Positions 18,039 through 28,134 of a DNA stretch of 64,000 bases are shown here, piece after piece (position 1 is the first letter of the stretch; each line of letters opens with the position of its first letter). Source of the DNA: Geobacter sp. (lineage in GTDB: Bacteria > Desulfobacterota > Desulfuromonadia > Geobacterales > Geobacteraceae); assembly GCA_003314535.1 (NCBI GenBank), contig POSG01000002.1, positions 186,001 to 250,000 on the forward strand, written 5' to 3'. The notes below the pieces were generated by a model that was given only the letters and a program-made list of their open reading frames with translations, had not been told where the DNA came from and searched no databases. A program made the position numbers and the translations under genes.

Positions 18039-18839
18039 ATGAAGACCGAACTTGCCGCATTCGAGAAACTTATGGAACTCATGAGGCGCCTTCGCGGCCC
18101 CGGCGGTTGCCAATGGGATGCGGAACAGACCCACGAAAGCCTGAAAAGGTATCTTCTGGAAGAAACATACGAAGTCATTGAAGCTATCGATGCAGGCTCG
18201 TCTCACATGCTGAAAGAGGAACTGGGCGACCTGCTCCTCCAAGTTGTGTTCCATTCGACGATAGCTGAAGAAAATGGGGAATTCACCACCGCCCAGGTCC
18301 TTGAACTGCTCTGCGACAAGCTGGTGCGCCGCCACCCCCATGTCTTCGCCGGGTTGGAAGTGGATGACATAGACGAACTGGTTGCCAACTGGGAACGCAT
18401 CAAGAAGACAGAAAAGGGAGATGAAAGGCGCTCTGCCCTCTCAGGAGTGCCGTATCATCTCCCAGCCCTTCTCAGAGCGCAGAAGATCACTGAAAAAGCT
18501 GCGAGAGTCGGATTTGATTGGGATAATGTGGAGCCGGTTTTCGCAAAGGTTCTGGAAGAGCTTAAGGAATTGGAGGAAACCCTGTTTTCGGGAGACCAGG
18601 AAAGAATGGAGGCTGAGCTGGGAGACCTTCTGTTTGCCATTGTCAACCTTGGAAGGTTCCTGTCACTCAACCCGGAAGATGCCCTGAGAAAGACGATAGC
18701 GCGTTTCATGCACCGGTTCTCACATGTGGAAGATTCTCTCCATGGAAGGGGGATAAGACTTCAGGACGCTTCTCTCCAGGAAATGGACAAACTGTGGGAG
18801 GAAGCAAAACTCAAGGAACGTGAGGCGGACACGCCGTGA
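18039..18839 (+). CDS. mazG: Nucleoside triphosphate pyrophosphohydrolase MazG
   Basis: An all-alpha NTP pyrophosphatase that hydrolyses (often non-canonical) NTPs to NMP and PPi. Two tandem MazG domains are seen. The first has LLEETYEVIEAID and EELGDLLLQVVFHS; the second has ELGDLLFAIVNLGR, where the EExxE/ExxD residues bind Mg2+. The early motif RGPGGCQWDAEQTHESL is characteristic of the long MazG form. The frame opens at 17910, but that part contains the amt terminator; the ATG at 18039 behind AAAGG gives 266 aa, the usual length. Confidence 0.93.
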   Translation: MKTELAAFEKLMELMRRLRGPGGCQWDAEQTHESLKRYLLEETYEVIEAIDAGSSHMLKEELGDLLLQVVFHSTIAEENGEFTTAQVLELLCDKLVRRHPHVFAGLEVDDIDELVANWERIKKTEKGDERRSALSGVPYHLPALLRAQKITEKAARVGFDWDNVEPVFAKVLEELKELEETLFSGDQERMEAELGDLLFAIVNLGRFLSLNPEDALRKTIARFMHRFSHVEDSLHGRGIRLQDASLQEMDKLWEEAKLKEREADTP

Positions 18840-19265
18840 TCTCAGGCCAACAGCTGCCCATTCCTTCACCAGTTTATGCAGCAAGAAAATCAACGGTATT
18901 TCCAACAGCTGGAACCTTTTCCACACCTTTTGTGGAAATCCTGTGGAAAATACTGTTGAAAAAAAAGCAACCGGGTGTCTTCCGTGTAACTTTCTGCGTT
19001 TTGCTCAAAATTTAACCACATGACATAATCAATAATATTGGTATGTTACGATCTATGACCAGCTTTTTGAATAGTTACGTAACATTATTCGCTTCCATTT
19101 CCGAGCATTCTTCAAATATCCGGAACATCTGTGAATAATCATTACCAAATTTCATTTTTGTCTGCCATTCATATGATCGAAGGAAATATGGCTTCCGATA
19201 CATCCCTCCGACGTTCATGAAATTTGGTAGGTCGCCGCATTATGTTCAGCATCTTTCTACCTGAC
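18840..19265. other. Intergenic region between convergent mazG and murJ
   Basis: 426 bases without a convincing gene. It is more AT-rich than its surroundings, especially after 19010. It holds the DnaA-box-like repeats at 18917-18950 and a perfect 10-base palindrome GTTACGTAAC at 19074-19083. No strong rho-independent terminator was found for either gene. Confidence 0.6.
18917..18950. repeat. Three DnaA-box-like 9-mers (one inverted)
   Basis: Within 34 bases occur TTTTCCACA (18917-18925), TGTGGAAAT (18931-18939) and TGTGGAAAA (18942-18950); the last is the exact reverse complement of the first. Each is one mismatch from the DnaA box TTATCCACA (the second two). The first two also form a hairpin (TTTCCACA / TGTGGAAA, 5-base loop). 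They could be DnaA sites, a protein-binding operator or a weak terminator. No dnaA, dnaN or other origin gene is near. Confidence 0.4.
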
Positions 19266-20834
19266 CTATTTCCGTTTGAGTTTCTTGCGCACAATGCTCG
19301 TTACAGCGGCGACCTCAGCACACTTCAAAAGCTTGGCTGCAATGACGAAAGCAAGGATACCGATGGTTATGGAACTTCCAAGTACTGCGCTTTTGAGAAC
19401 CTTTTCACCTGGCCTGGCCCAGTCGATGAGACTCGTGCCATAGAAAACCAGCACAGCCATGGGAAAAGATGCGAGCAGCACTTTCCCCCCCGACATGAAA
19501 ATTGCTTTTCCCCCGAACAGCCCTATCTTCCTGCGCAGGAAAAAGAGAAGCAAAACCATGTTGCAAAAGGCGGACAGCGTGGTCGCAAGCGCCAGCCCCC
19601 CGTGAAGCAGGGGTCCCATGAGAGCAAGACTGAAGCCGACGTTGAGCAGAAAAGCGACGAATGCGGAGACAACAGGGGTCCGCGTGTCCTTCAGGGCATA
19701 GAATGCAGGAACAAGCACCCGCACGATGGCAACGAATGACAATCCGAACGAATAATAAAAGAGAGCCTCGGCTGAATTCACAGCTTTCCCGTAATCGAAA
19801 GCCCCGCCCATGAACAGGAGGCTGAAAATCGGGGTAGAACAGACGAGAAGCCCCATCATGGCAGGAATCGTGATGAAAAGCGTGAGCCGCAAGCCGAATG
19901 CCAGAGAATCCTTCAAACCTGACAAATCACCTTCAGCAGCCTGCCTGCTCATGGAAGGAAGCACCGCCTGAGCAACGGAAACGGTGAAAATCCCCTGGGG
20001 GAATTCAAACAGCCTCTGCGCATAATATAGATAGGAAACACTCCCTTGGGGGAGAAGCGATGCGAGGATAGCGCCAACCATTATATTCAGATAGTAGACA
20101 CCAACGCCAAACACGGAAGGCCCCATGAGAAGTGCGATTCTCCTGACAGCCGGGTGTCCGGGGACAAAGTGGAGGCGAAGAGGAAACCCCTTTCGATAAA
20201 GCACCGGAATCTGCAGCAGCAGTTGGAGCACCCCCCCCAGGAGCACGCCTACGGCAAGTGCGGTAATGGGGACAGCGAACCACCCGTGCAACAGGATGGC
20301 GCAGAGGATCATGGATGCATTAAGAAATACCGTGGAGATCGCCGGCGTGAAGAAATGGCGGACTGTATTGAGTATCCCCATGCAGAGCGCCACCAGGCTG
20401 ATGAAAAATATGTACGGAAACATCAGCCGATTAAGGAAAATCGTCAATTCCAGCTTGTTTGGCTCGGCCCTGAAGCCGGGAAACATCAGCGAAACGATGA
20501 ATGGTGAGAATATCACGCCGAGGAGGGTAACCGCTGACATGACGACAGTCAGGAGGGAGAAACAGATATTTGCCAGGTCCCTGGCCTCGTCCTCCCCCTT
20601 CCGGGAAAGCCATTCGGAAAAAGTCGGGACAAATGCCGAAGTAAGGGCCCCTTCGGCAAAAAAACGTCGCAGCATGTTCGGTATCTGGAAAGCGGCGAAG
20701 AAGGCATCCGTTGCGTATCCTGCGCCGAACAGGCGCGACACGACCATGTCGCGCACCATTCCCATGATTCTCGAGAGAATGGTGGCAAACCCCAATACAC
20801 CCGCAGCCCTGGCAATGTGTTTCTTTTCCGACAT
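19266..20834 (-). CDS. murJ: Lipid II flippase MurJ (MviN)
   Basis: A polytopic inner-membrane flippase that moves lipid II across the membrane for peptidoglycan synthesis. The product of 522 aa has about 14 hydrophobic helices and the family's N-terminal signature: TILSRIMGMVRDMVVSRLFG, then DAFFAAFQIPNMLRRFFAEGALTSAF. Three start codons follow each other (GTG CTG ATG); the ATG at 20834 is spaced best from AGGGG. It is convergent with mazG and has no near operon partner. Length is normal for the family. Confidence 0.95.
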   Translation of the reverse strand: MSEKKHIARAAGVLGFATILSRIMGMVRDMVVSRLFGAGYATDAFFAAFQIPNMLRRFFAEGALTSAFVPTFSEWLSRKGEDEARDLANICFSLLTVVMSAVTLLGVIFSPFIVSLMFPGFRAEPNKLELTIFLNRLMFPYIFFISLVALCMGILNTVRHFFTPAISTVFLNASMILCAILLHGWFAVPITALAVGVLLGGVLQLLLQIPVLYRKGFPLRLHFVPGHPAVRRIALLMGPSVFGVGVYYLNIMVGAILASLLPQGSVSYLYYAQRLFEFPQGIFTVSVAQAVLPSMSRQAAEGDLSGLKDSLAFGLRLTLFITIPAMMGLLVCSTPIFSLLFMGGAFDYGKAVNSAEALFYYSFGLSFVAIVRVLVPAFYALKDTRTPVVSAFVAFLLNVGFSLALMGPLLHGGLALATTLSAFCNMVLLLFFLRRKIGLFGGKAIFMSGGKVLLASFPMAVLVFYGTSLIDWARPGEKVLKSAVLGSSITIGILAFVIAAKLLKCAEVAAVTSIVRKKLKRK

Positions 20835-21194
20835 CAGCACCCCTGTTTTCAGTTTTCAGGGGTATGTATCACAGCTTTAGCGAAATTGGTATTATTTTCG
20901 AGAAAATCAACCAAACAGTGCCCATCCGGAAAGTCCGGATTGACGCTATGCAGTTTTCAGATCGGAAAGAGGGGATTTTGCGTCCTGGCAAGAAACTTTT
21001 GCCCGCAAAAGTTGACAGCGAAGGCTGACAAAATCAAGGGGTTGCGCGGAGGCATACTGTAGTATGTCGCACAAGCAAACCCGCAGATTGACACAGCCAG
21101 GGCGGACAATCCAGCCTCACCGGATTGGACAGCAAGGGCTGCCCGTCAGGGTGAGGCCATCGGCCGAATCAAAAGCACCCTTTCCGGATGAAAA
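20835..21194. other. Intergenic region with hairpins, possible dispersed repeat
   Basis: 360 bases upstream of murJ and downstream of the DUF255 gene (both minus strand). No gene was seen. Two short perfect inverted repeats stand out: AACTTTTGC-CC-GCAAAAGTT (20994-21013) and CATACT-GT-AGTATG (21053-21066). A GC-rich stretch to 21180 follows. The look of this stretch suggests an intergenic repeat family. It must also contain the murJ promoter. Confidence 0.45.
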
Positions 21195-23294
21195 CTAAAC
21201 AATTTCGTCCAGCAAAGTTTTCAGGTCGCGGACGCCGGAAACCGGCAATCTGCAGGAGCCGACGGCGCAGATTCGCGCCTCGGTACCTTCGGCTCCCTCT
21301 TCAGCGGCGAAGCGCAGGACAAGCCCGGGTATGAACCGCCGATGGACTTCGCGGAGCATTTCCCCGGTCGCAGGGCAATCACGTTTTCCGGCAAGAGTTA
21401 CCTCGACCTCCGGAGCATTTAGGCAATCCAAAGCTATAAGGTACTGGAGAGCGGCTATAGGGTTCTCGGCTACGCTTCCCATAAACGCGCGCAGTATTCC
21501 TCTCCCCTCCTCAAGCATCGGATCATCTTGAATTATCCTTCCCATCTTTATAAGGCACAGGCTGGCTATTGCGTTCCCAGACGGCGTGACACCATCGTAG
21601 CGGGATTTTTTCCTCACCAGGATATCCGTCACTTCAGCTGCAGTGTCAAAGAAGCCATAGTTTTCTTCATCACGGAACAGTTTGAGCATCATGACCGCCA
21701 CACTTTTGGCCTCTTCCAGGTATTGGACCGCAAGAGTAGCTTCATAGAGCTCCAGTAATCCCCAGGTGTAAAATGCATAATCTTCCAGGAACCCCTGCAC
21801 GGAAGCCCCCCCCTGGTACCAGCTCCGCAGCAGCCTGCCTTCACCGTTCAACATGTTTTGCCTGATAAAACTGGCTGCATCCGCTGCCGCCCGGACATAA
21901 CGCTTATCATCGGTGACCGCGTATCCTCTTGCCAGAGCGGCAATCATCAGGCCATTCCATGACGTCAGGATCTTCTCGTCCCTGAAGGGCTTTTTCCTTG
22001 CCTCTCTGGCGGAAAGCAGCTTGAGCCGACATTCCTCCATATGGGAAGCCAATTCCTTTGGATCCACTTTCTCACGATCTGCAAATGCGTCCAGGGATTC
22101 GGTGAGATGAAGCAGGTTGCGCCCTTGGAAATTTCCCTTGTCGGTAATGCCGAACAGCCTGCAGAAAAGTCCGGCAGCTTCTGCGCCAAGGACATCGGCC
22201 ACCTCACCATATGCCCAGGTATAATATGCGCCTTCAACACCATCGGTGTCAGCATCCCATGCCGAATAGAACCCTCCCTGGGGAGATATCATCTCGCGCA
22301 GCACATGATCGAACAACTCTCCTGCCATCTTGGGATAATGGAGATCACCCGTCAACTGGAAAGCCTCAAGGCAAGCAAGCGACATCATGGCCTGGTCATA
22401 CAGCATTTTTTCGAAGTGTGGCACAAGCCACATCTTGTCAACTGAATATCGATGAAGACCGAACCCTATCTGGTCGAAGATGCCTCCCCTCCTGATCGAG
22501 TCTATCGTGTGTTCAACCATCGTAAGGGCGAAGGCGTTGCCGGTTTTTTTGAAATACCGGAGCAGAAAGGAAAGATAATGCGGCAGGGGGAATTTTGGCG
22601 CACCTCCATACCCGCCCCAAGTCGTATCGAAACCTCTCTCAAGCAACAGGTAGGCTTGAGTGAAAATCTCATCATCCTTGAGCGAACCGGCAGAAGGCAT
22701 TGCGTTTTCATTAAGTTTTTCTATGACTGCCGCACAATTTTCTTCCAGGAGAGAACGATTGTTCCTCCAGTGCTCGTCGACTTTTTCAAGCACCTCTATT
22801 ATTCCCGGAAGATTCATTTTCGGTGTCCTGGGAAGATATGTGGCAGCAAAAAACGGCCTGCGGTCGGGTGTCATGAAAATTGTCAGCGGCCAGCCGCCTC
22901 CGCCAGTCATCATCTGGGCAACCGACATGTACTGATCGTCGATATCCGGCCTTTCCTCCCTGTCCACCTTTATTGAGACGAATTTTTCATTGAGTACCGA
23001 GGCAACTTCATGATCCGTGAAGGATTCACGCTCCATGACATGGCACCAGTGGCATGTCGCATAGCCGATGGAGAGGAATACCGGCTTGTTTTCGCGTTCC
23101 GCCCTGTCAAAAGCCTCATCGCCCCACGGGTACCAGTCAACCGGATTCGTAGCATGTTGAAGCAGATATGGACTCCTCAAAAACACCAGGCGGTTGAAAT
23201 CGGGACCGCCGTCAGACGGCAGGATGCTTGTGTCTATTCCCGCTATGTATTCCAGCTGCGATTTGGCGCGCCCTTCTCCAAATGATTGTTTCAC
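21195..23294 (-). CDS. Thioredoxin-fold / glycoside-hydrolase-like protein (DUF255, YyaL/SPATA20 family)
   Basis: A 699-aa protein of the conserved DUF255 family. The N-terminal ~180 residues form a thioredoxin-like domain with [18 protein letters not shown] and the redox motif CHWCHVM (Cys81, Cys84). The rest is an (alpha/alpha)6 barrel resembling N-acyl-glucosamine epimerases or glycoside hydrolases. The biochemical role of the family is not established. The start is GTG at 23294, with GGAGG eight bases upstream. It stands alone, between the intergenic repeat region and a divergent L,D-transpeptidase gene. Confidence 0.9.
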   Translation of the reverse strand: MKQSFGEGRAKSQLEYIAGIDTSILPSDGGPDFNRLVFLRSPYLLQHATNPVDWYPWGDEAFDRAERENKPVFLSIGYATCHWCHVMERESFTDHEVASVLNEKFVSIKVDREERPDIDDQYMSVAQMMTGGGGWPLTIFMTPDRRPFFAATYLPRTPKMNLPGIIEVLEKVDEHWRNNRSLLEENCAAVIEKLNENAMPSAGSLKDDEIFTQAYLLLERGFDTTWGGYGGAPKFPLPHYLSFLLRYFKKTGNAFALTMVEHTIDSIRRGGIFDQIGFGLHRYSVDKMWLVPHFEKMLYDQAMMSLACLEAFQLTGDLHYPKMAGELFDHVLREMISPQGGFYSAWDADTDGVEGAYYTWAYGEVADVLGAEAAGLFCRLFGITDKGNFQGRNLLHLTESLDAFADREKVDPKELASHMEECRLKLLSAREARKKPFRDEKILTSWNGLMIAALARGYAVTDDKRYVRAAADAASFIRQNMLNGEGRLLRSWYQGGASVQGFLEDYAFYTWGLLELYEATLAVQYLEEAKSVAVMMLKLFRDEENYGFFDTAAEVTDILVRKKSRYDGVTPSGNAIASLCLIKMGRIIQDDPMLEEGRGILRAFMGSVAENPIAALQYLIALDCLNAPEVEVTLAGKRDCPATGEMLREVHRRFIPGLVLRFAAEEGAEGTEARICAVGSCRLPVSGVRDLKTLLDEIV

Positions 23295-23428
23295 CTGCCC
23301 GTCCTCCTCAATGCAGCAAAATGTGTCAAAGCGGCTTACTTTTATGCTTCAGTATACCAGATATTCCACTATTTCATGAAAAAGACATCCTTTCCTTGAC
23401 CGCTGACGTAAAAAATGTTACGGATACA

Positions 23429-23459
23429 ACAAAGGGGCTAAGCCCCTTTGTTTATTTGG
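23429..23459. terminator. Strong hairpin between divergent genes
   Basis: A perfect 10-bp stem (ACAAAGGGGC / GCCCCTTTGT) with a 3-base loop TAA, followed on the plus strand by TTTATTT. It looks like an intrinsic terminator but lies between two divergently transcribed genes, where none is needed. It may shield the transpeptidase gene from upstream antisense transcripts or attenuate a leader. Confidence 0.6.
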
Positions 23460-23576
23460 CAACTGCGTCGTAATTTGCCTGTTCCCGATATTTTATTGGT
23501 TTCCACATGACGGCCATTGATGCCAAGTTTGCAAGAACAGCGGACCCGTCACTTATTCAGAAAGAGCAGTCATCAC

Positions 23577-24461
23577 ATGAAAACAGCGGTTTTACATTCC
23601 ATTATCCTGTTTGTCCTGGCAATTCTGTTTACTGCAATCATAGTTAACGGGCCACTGTCCGCGGACGACCCGGCCGCTTCACCGGATGATCAGGCCAAGG
23701 AAGACCTGAGCAGGGTCGTCTATCCAAGTACGGAAGGAATTCGCTGGAAACCGGTTTTCATACGTCCTCAGGACACTCTCGAAAGCCTTTACGGAAAAGA
23801 CTGGGAGTTGGTTGCCCGCTTCAACCGGGTCGACCGGCGGCATGTATACCCCGGCATGACAATCAAATCACCGGAAAACATGGAAGATATACGTGATTAT
23901 ACTCCAATGCCGCCCGTTTACGAACCAGCGAGAAACCATGAGAAATATATTCTGGTCAACATGGAGGAACAGTGGCTCGGGGCCTATGAGAACGGAGTCC
24001 TGAAATTCTCAATGCCTGCGGCAACGGGCAGACCGGGCAATGAGACGCCGACCGGACTTTTCCGCATTGATGCGCGGCACAAGAACCACACATCCTCCCT
24101 TTATAAAACGGAAGATGACCAGGCGCAGTACCCCATGGACTATGCCATGCGCTTCCACGTTGGGGCTGATGATGTGGCCTTCTGGATCCATGCCCGTGAT
24201 CTTCCGGGACGGCCCGCTTCGCACGGATGCATCGGCCTTTTCGATGAATCCATGCAGAAGAGGCTTTTCAACCAGCCGGACATCCCTGTTCTGATGGATG
24301 CGAAGCGTTTGTACGAATGGGCTGTGGGAGAAGAGGATTACGAGGGGCCGGATTCCGGTGAATTGGAATTGATCGAGGATGGTCCGGTAGTGGAAGTGGT
24401 TGGCAGAAACCCCGCCTACCTTCCTTCGCCTCCGAGAAAGGCACGTGACGCGCGCCGATGA
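23577..24461 (+). CDS. L,D-transpeptidase (YkuD family) with LysM-like region
   Basis: A periplasmic enzyme that forms 3-3 peptidoglycan cross-links or attaches proteins to the wall. The ATG at 23577 gives 294 aa with an N-terminal hydrophobic segment (signal anchor, ~8-26). Residues ~58-100 resemble a LysM repeat (DTLESLYG, NRVDRRHVYPGM). The YkuD catalytic core contains an upstream His (FWIHARD) and SHGCIGL with the nucleophile Cys218. A C-terminal acidic/proline tail follows. A longer frame from 23517 (TTG) has no ribosome site. A strong terminator follows the gene. Confidence 0.88.
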   Translation: MKTAVLHSIILFVLAILFTAIIVNGPLSADDPAASPDDQAKEDLSRVVYPSTEGIRWKPVFIRPQDTLESLYGKDWELVARFNRVDRRHVYPGMTIKSPENMEDIRDYTPMPPVYEPARNHEKYILVNMEEQWLGAYENGVLKFSMPAATGRPGNETPTGLFRIDARHKNHTSSLYKTEDDQAQYPMDYAMRFHVGADDVAFWIHARDLPGRPASHGCIGLFDESMQKRLFNQPDIPVLMDAKRLYEWAVGEEDYEGPDSGELELIEDGPVVEVVGRNPAYLPSPPRKARDARR

Positions 24462-24492
24462 ACCTATGAAACGGACAGCTCCTTTCCATAAA

Positions 24493-24525
24493 AAAAGCGC
24501 CGGGAATTCAATGCCCGGCGCTTTT
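24493..24525. terminator. Bidirectional terminator between L,D-transpeptidase and pyrD
   Basis: A 12-bp perfect stem AAAAGCGCCGGG / CCCGGCGCTTTT with a 9-base loop. A and T runs on both sides suit termination of both convergent genes. Confidence 0.9.
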
Positions 24526-24553
24526 GATTTTCATGGTGAATCAATTTGCATAT

Positions 24554-25474
24554 TCATGCCCTTAACGCCCCTATCAGTTCCTTGATATCTTCGATCCCGT
24601 TTTCCCGTAGATATTTTTCAATATCCTCAACGATCCGTTGCGAAGCGTCAGGGGTCATGAAATTCGCAGTGCCTACCTGTACTGCTGTCGCCCCTGCCAA
24701 CAGGAATTCCAGCGCATCGATTGCATTCGTTATCCCGCCGATGCCGATTATGGGAAGCTGGACAGCCCTTGAAACCTGCCAGACCATCCGCAGTGCAATG
24801 GGCTTTATGGCAGGCCCTGAAAGTCCGCCAGTACAGTTGGCCAGATAAGGCTTTCGGTTTTTTAGATCTACAGCCATGCCCGTCAAGGTGTTGATAAGGG
24901 ACAAAGCGTCTGCGTCTGCATCGGCACATGCAGCCGCCATTTCCACGATATCAGTGACATTGGGGGACAGCTTGACTATAACCGGCTTGATAGTTGCGCT
25001 CCGCACCGCCTTGACAACAGAAAACGCCGCCTTTGGGTCGGTGCCGAACACGATGCCGCCATGCTTGACGTTCGGACAGGAAATATTGACCTCAACCGCC
25101 GCCACTTCCGGAAGCGCGTCCAGTTTTCCCGCAACTTCCTCATATTCCTCAAGTGTATTGCCAAAAAAATTTACGATTACGGGAGTATTCACAGTACGCA
25201 GGAAGGGGATCTTTTCAGAAATGAAAGCATCTATGCCGACGTTCTGGAGACCGATCGCGTTCAGCATGCCGCCGGGTGTCTCCACTATCCTGGGCATGGG
25301 GTTGCCGGCCTTCGGTTTGAGCGACAGCCCCTTTGTCACAATGGCGCCGATTTTTTCAAGGTCCATATATCCGGCGAATTCCTTGCCATAACCAAATGTG
25401 CCGGAAGCGGTCATCACCGGATTGCGCAGCTGGATGCCCGCAAACTGCACGGACATGTCTGGTTTCTTCTTCAA
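24554..25474 (-). CDS. pyrD: Dihydroorotate dehydrogenase B, catalytic subunit
   Basis: An FMN enzyme of the class 1B type that oxidises dihydroorotate to orotate in pyrimidine synthesis. It has [13 protein letters not shown] at the FMN/substrate entrance, LQNVGIDAF, and the catalytic Cys in [11 protein letters not shown] (about 136), as expected for cytosolic class 1 enzymes. The C-terminus has GIGGI and [12 protein letters not shown] for phosphate binding. The 306-aa length is normal. The TTG start at 25474 follows AAGGAGA. It acts with the PyrK subunit encoded directly upstream. Confidence 0.95.
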   Translation of the reverse strand: MKKKPDMSVQFAGIQLRNPVMTASGTFGYGKEFAGYMDLEKIGAIVTKGLSLKPKAGNPMPRIVETPGGMLNAIGLQNVGIDAFISEKIPFLRTVNTPVIVNFFGNTLEEYEEVAGKLDALPEVAAVEVNISCPNVKHGGIVFGTDPKAAFSVVKAVRSATIKPVIVKLSPNVTDIVEMAAACADADADALSLINTLTGMAVDLKNRKPYLANCTGGLSGPAIKPIALRMVWQVSRAVQLPIIGIGGITNAIDALEFLLAGATAVQVGTANFMTPDASQRIVEDIEKYLRENGIEDIKELIGALRA

Positions 25475-25539
25475 GTTCTCTCCTTTTAAAGTTCCGCGTC
25501 AGGATTTAAAGCAAAAGTGCCAGATCCGTGGAATATTTA

Positions 25540-26355
25540 TCAGTCCCAGAGCAGTTCCGCTGCATCGAAGACCGGCCCGTCCTTGCATACGCAGCGATAG
25601 TCTGGCGCACTTTCGGAGTGCGATCTTCCCTTGGTCACGCACCCGAGGCAGGCGCCGACTCCGCACGCCATGTTGGCCTCGAGAGATACCTGGCAACCGA
25701 TTCCATGACGCTTGCACAGACCGGCCACCGCCCTCAGCATCGGCTCCGGCCCGCAGGCATACACGGTCCTCGACCCGAAGCCTGTCTCAAGCTGCTCCTC
25801 CAGTACGCTCGTCACAAGCCCCCTCGAACCGAGAGTTCCGTCATCGGTTGCCACATAGGTGTCGATTCCGAGACGCTCGAATTCGGTTACACACAGCACG
25901 TCTTCCTTCCTTTTCCCGCCTATGAAGGCCTTGATTCCCGCCGTTCCGGCATGTTTCCTGGCAAAAAAGTGTAGGGGCGCCAGGCCGAATCCACCTCCGA
26001 CGAGAAGTTTCTCGGTTTCTGGTTCCCCTTCGTCGAAACCGTTGCCAAGTGGTCCCAGAACGTCAACGTAATCACGCGAGTGGAGCATTGAAAGGATGCT
26101 TGTGCCCTTGCCGACAATCTTGTAAAGTATCTCCAGGTAATGCTGGCGCGGAGATTCCGGGTATTCCGGAGAAAAAGTACCGACATCGAATATTCCGAAA
26201 GGCCGCCTGAGCAGGGGGTCTATTCCGTCCTGCACCCTGACCATCACGAACTGTCCGGGTCTTGCATCCAGGATCTGGCGTGGCGCCGTGAGCCTGATCA
26301 GGCAGTAGCCGGGAGATACCTCAATGTTGGAAACTACCATGGATTTAAAATGCAC
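25540..26355 (-). CDS. pyrK: Dihydroorotate dehydrogenase B, electron transfer subunit
   Basis: The FAD and 2Fe-2S subunit that passes electrons from PyrD to NAD+. It shows the flavin-binding RPFGIFD motif, an NAD-binding GGGFGLAPL stretch and the C-terminal cluster CGVGACLGC...C. Three starts are possible: TTG at 26379 (no ribosome site), GTG at 26355 behind GGGGGAAGG, and ATG at 26340. The GTG was chosen. It overlaps the end of rimI by 11 bases, so the order rimI-pyrK-pyrD is a tight operon. Length about 271 aa is usual. Confidence 0.92.
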   Translation of the reverse strand: MHFKSMVVSNIEVSPGYCLIRLTAPRQILDARPGQFVMVRVQDGIDPLLRRPFGIFDVGTFSPEYPESPRQHYLEILYKIVGKGTSILSMLHSRDYVDVLGPLGNGFDEGEPETEKLLVGGGFGLAPLHFFARKHAGTAGIKAFIGGKRKEDVLCVTEFERLGIDTYVATDDGTLGSRGLVTSVLEEQLETGFGSRTVYACGPEPMLRAVAGLCKRHGIGCQVSLEANMACGVGACLGCVTKGRSHSESAPDYRCVCKDGPVFDAAELLWD

Positions 26356-26818
26356 GGTTGCCTTCCCCCGTGTTTTCAATATAACAAGTCATTGTGATTG
26401 CATCCTCTCCGTCTTCATAATAAGCTTTGCGCCTTCCTTCTGCAACGAACCCGCATTCCGAGTACAGGTGTTGCGCCGCCGCATTGGACGGCCTTACCTC
26501 GAGGCAGACATATGAGGCGCCCTGCAGCCTGAATGTTTGCAGCGCCCGTTCCACGAGCAGTCTTCCGATACCTGTTCCCCGGCACGCCGGCAACACGGCC
26601 ACATCCAGTATCTGTCCCTCGTCGAGAACCTGCATGGGACAGATGTATCCCGCAATGTTTCCCTCCCCGTCTTCGGCAACGAACGGAAAGGACATGGGAG
26701 AACGTATCTCGTGGAGAAAATGGTCACGGTTCCAAGGCAAGGGAAAGGAAGCCGCTTCCGTGGCCAGCACCTGATCCAGGTCAGCCTCGGTCATGGGTCG
26801 CAGGATTATCATTTTCAT
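26345..26818 (-). CDS. rimI: Ribosomal protein alanine N-acetyltransferase RimI
   Basis: A GNAT acetyltransferase of 157 aa that acetylates the N-terminal alanine of ribosomal protein S18 in the model case. The acetyl-CoA loop VLPACRGTGIGRLL is complete and is followed by motif B, with NAAAQHLYSECGF. Early residues FPLPWNRDHF are typical of RimI. It is the first gene of a run with pyrK and pyrD; the link is positional, with no known functional tie. Other GNAT substrates are possible. Confidence 0.85.
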   Translation of the reverse strand: MKMIILRPMTEADLDQVLATEAASFPLPWNRDHFLHEIRSPMSFPFVAEDGEGNIAGYICPMQVLDEGQILDVAVLPACRGTGIGRLLVERALQTFRLQGASYVCLEVRPSNAAAQHLYSECGFVAEGRRKAYYEDGEDAITMTCYIENTGEGNRAF

Positions 26819-27025
26819 AAGCCAAAGCGTAAACAGGAAGTATCATAAGCAAACTGTAGGGCCTTGTAAACTGTTTTTGTGCAGTTCGTTCACGCAATAT
26901 ATGTCAGGAACGTCAAATGGGTCGCAGCGATTGACATCATTTCGTCAAGGAGCTATAAAATCATACATAGATTTTTATTGTACCGCAATCCGGCCTTTTT
27001 TCAGCCATGGAAAAAGAGATAGCGA

Positions 27026-27054
27026 TTGACTTTATTTGCCGTATACATTAAATT
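27026..27054 (+). promoter_or_regulatory. Probable sigma-70 promoter of purM
   Basis: TTGACT (27026-27031), a 17-base spacer and TAAATT (27049-27054), about 30 bases before the GTG start of purM. The -35 matches 5 of 6 consensus bases, the -10 four of six. The 266-base region between rimI and purM is AT-rich; no riboswitch was recognised in it. Confidence 0.5.
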
Positions 27055-27084
27055 AATGCGTTTCTTTTATTTCAGGAGGAGCTA

Positions 27085-28134
27085 GTGTCAGAAAGAGGTA
27101 AGGTCACCTACAAGGATGCCGGGGTAGATATCGATTCCGGCAACACATTCGTAAAAATGATAAAGCCCCTGGTGAAATCAACTTATCGCCCTGAGGTCAT
27201 AGCCGACCTCGGCGGTTTCGGGGGGTTGTTTTCCCTCAACGTGACAAAATATCGCCAGCCAGTGCTCGTATCGGGTACCGACGGCGTCGGGACCAAGCTG
27301 AAGCTTGCTTTCATGGCAGACAAACACGATACTGTCGGCATCGACCTTGTTGCCATGTGCGTCAACGACATCATCGTGCAGGGTGCGGAACCGCTTTTCT
27401 TCCTTGACTATCTGGCAACCGGACGCCTTGAACCCGAAAAGGCCTCGGAAATCGTCAAGGGCATCGCCAATGGCTGTTCCCAGGCCGGCTGTTCACTGAT
27501 CGGGGGCGAGACCGCGGAAATGCCCGGTTTTTACTCGGATGGCGAATACGATCTCGCCGGTTTCGCGGTGGGTGTTGTGGATCGAGAGTGCATCATTGAC
27601 GGTTCTTCCATCACCGTCGGCAACAAGCTTATCGGCATCGCTTCCAGTGGCCTGCACAGCAACGGGTATTCCCTGGCCCGCAAAGTATTCTTCGAAATGA
27701 TGGGGCTCAAGATCGATGGTGTCCTTCCCGGGCTGGGTACCACGCTGGGCGAAGCGCTTCTTGCACCGACACGAATCTACGTGAAGACCATCCTCAATCT
27801 GCTGCGCGACTTCCGGATCAACGGCATCGCCCACATAACCGGCGGCGGCCTTCTGGAAAACGTCCCCAGGATACTGCCCCACGGCTGCAAGGCGGTAATC
27901 CACAGGAACTCCTGGATGATCCCGCCCCTTTTCCTCGTGCTGCAGCAGGGCGGCTCCATCGAAGACATGGAGATGTTCAGGACATTCAATTGCGGTATCG
28001 GAATGGTGCTGGCTGTGCCGGAAAACGACGCGGACGAGGTTCTTCTCCGCCTGTCCGGCTTGAACGAAATGGCCTTCATCATCGGGGAAATCGGCAAATG
28101 CGAAGTCGGCGGAGAATGCGTTGAACTTGTCTGA
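27085..28134 (+). CDS. purM: Phosphoribosylformylglycinamidine cyclo-ligase
   Basis: Fifth step of purine synthesis: ATP-dependent ring closure of FGAM to AIR. It has the N-terminal [12 protein letters not shown], the loop [10 protein letters not shown], the C(V)[16 protein letters not shown] stretch and [11 protein letters not shown], all hallmarks of PurM. The GTG start at 27085 follows AGGAGGAGCTA. The 349-aa length is normal. It overlaps purN by 14 bases and runs opposite to the other purine genes that follow. Confidence 0.97.
   Translation: MSERGKVTYKDAGVDIDSGNTFVKMIKPLVKSTYRPEVIADLGGFGGLFSLNVTKYRQPVLVSGTDGVGTKLKLAFMADKHDTVGIDLVAMCVNDIIVQGAEPLFFLDYLATGRLEPEKASEIVKGIANGCSQAGCSLIGGETAEMPGFYSDGEYDLAGFAVGVVDRECIIDGSSITVGNKLIGIASSGLHSNGYSLARKVFFEMMGLKIDGVLPGLGTTLGEALLAPTRIYVKTILNLLRDFRINGIAHITGGGLLENVPRILPHGCKAVIHRNSWMIPPLFLVLQQGGSIEDMEMFRTFNCGIGMVLAVPENDADEVLLRLSGLNEMAFIIGEIGKCEVGGECVELV

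Noticed and set aside
18917-18950. Chromosomal replication origin
   Set aside because: DnaA-box-like sites are few and imperfect, and none of dnaA, dnaN, gidA or parA is nearby.
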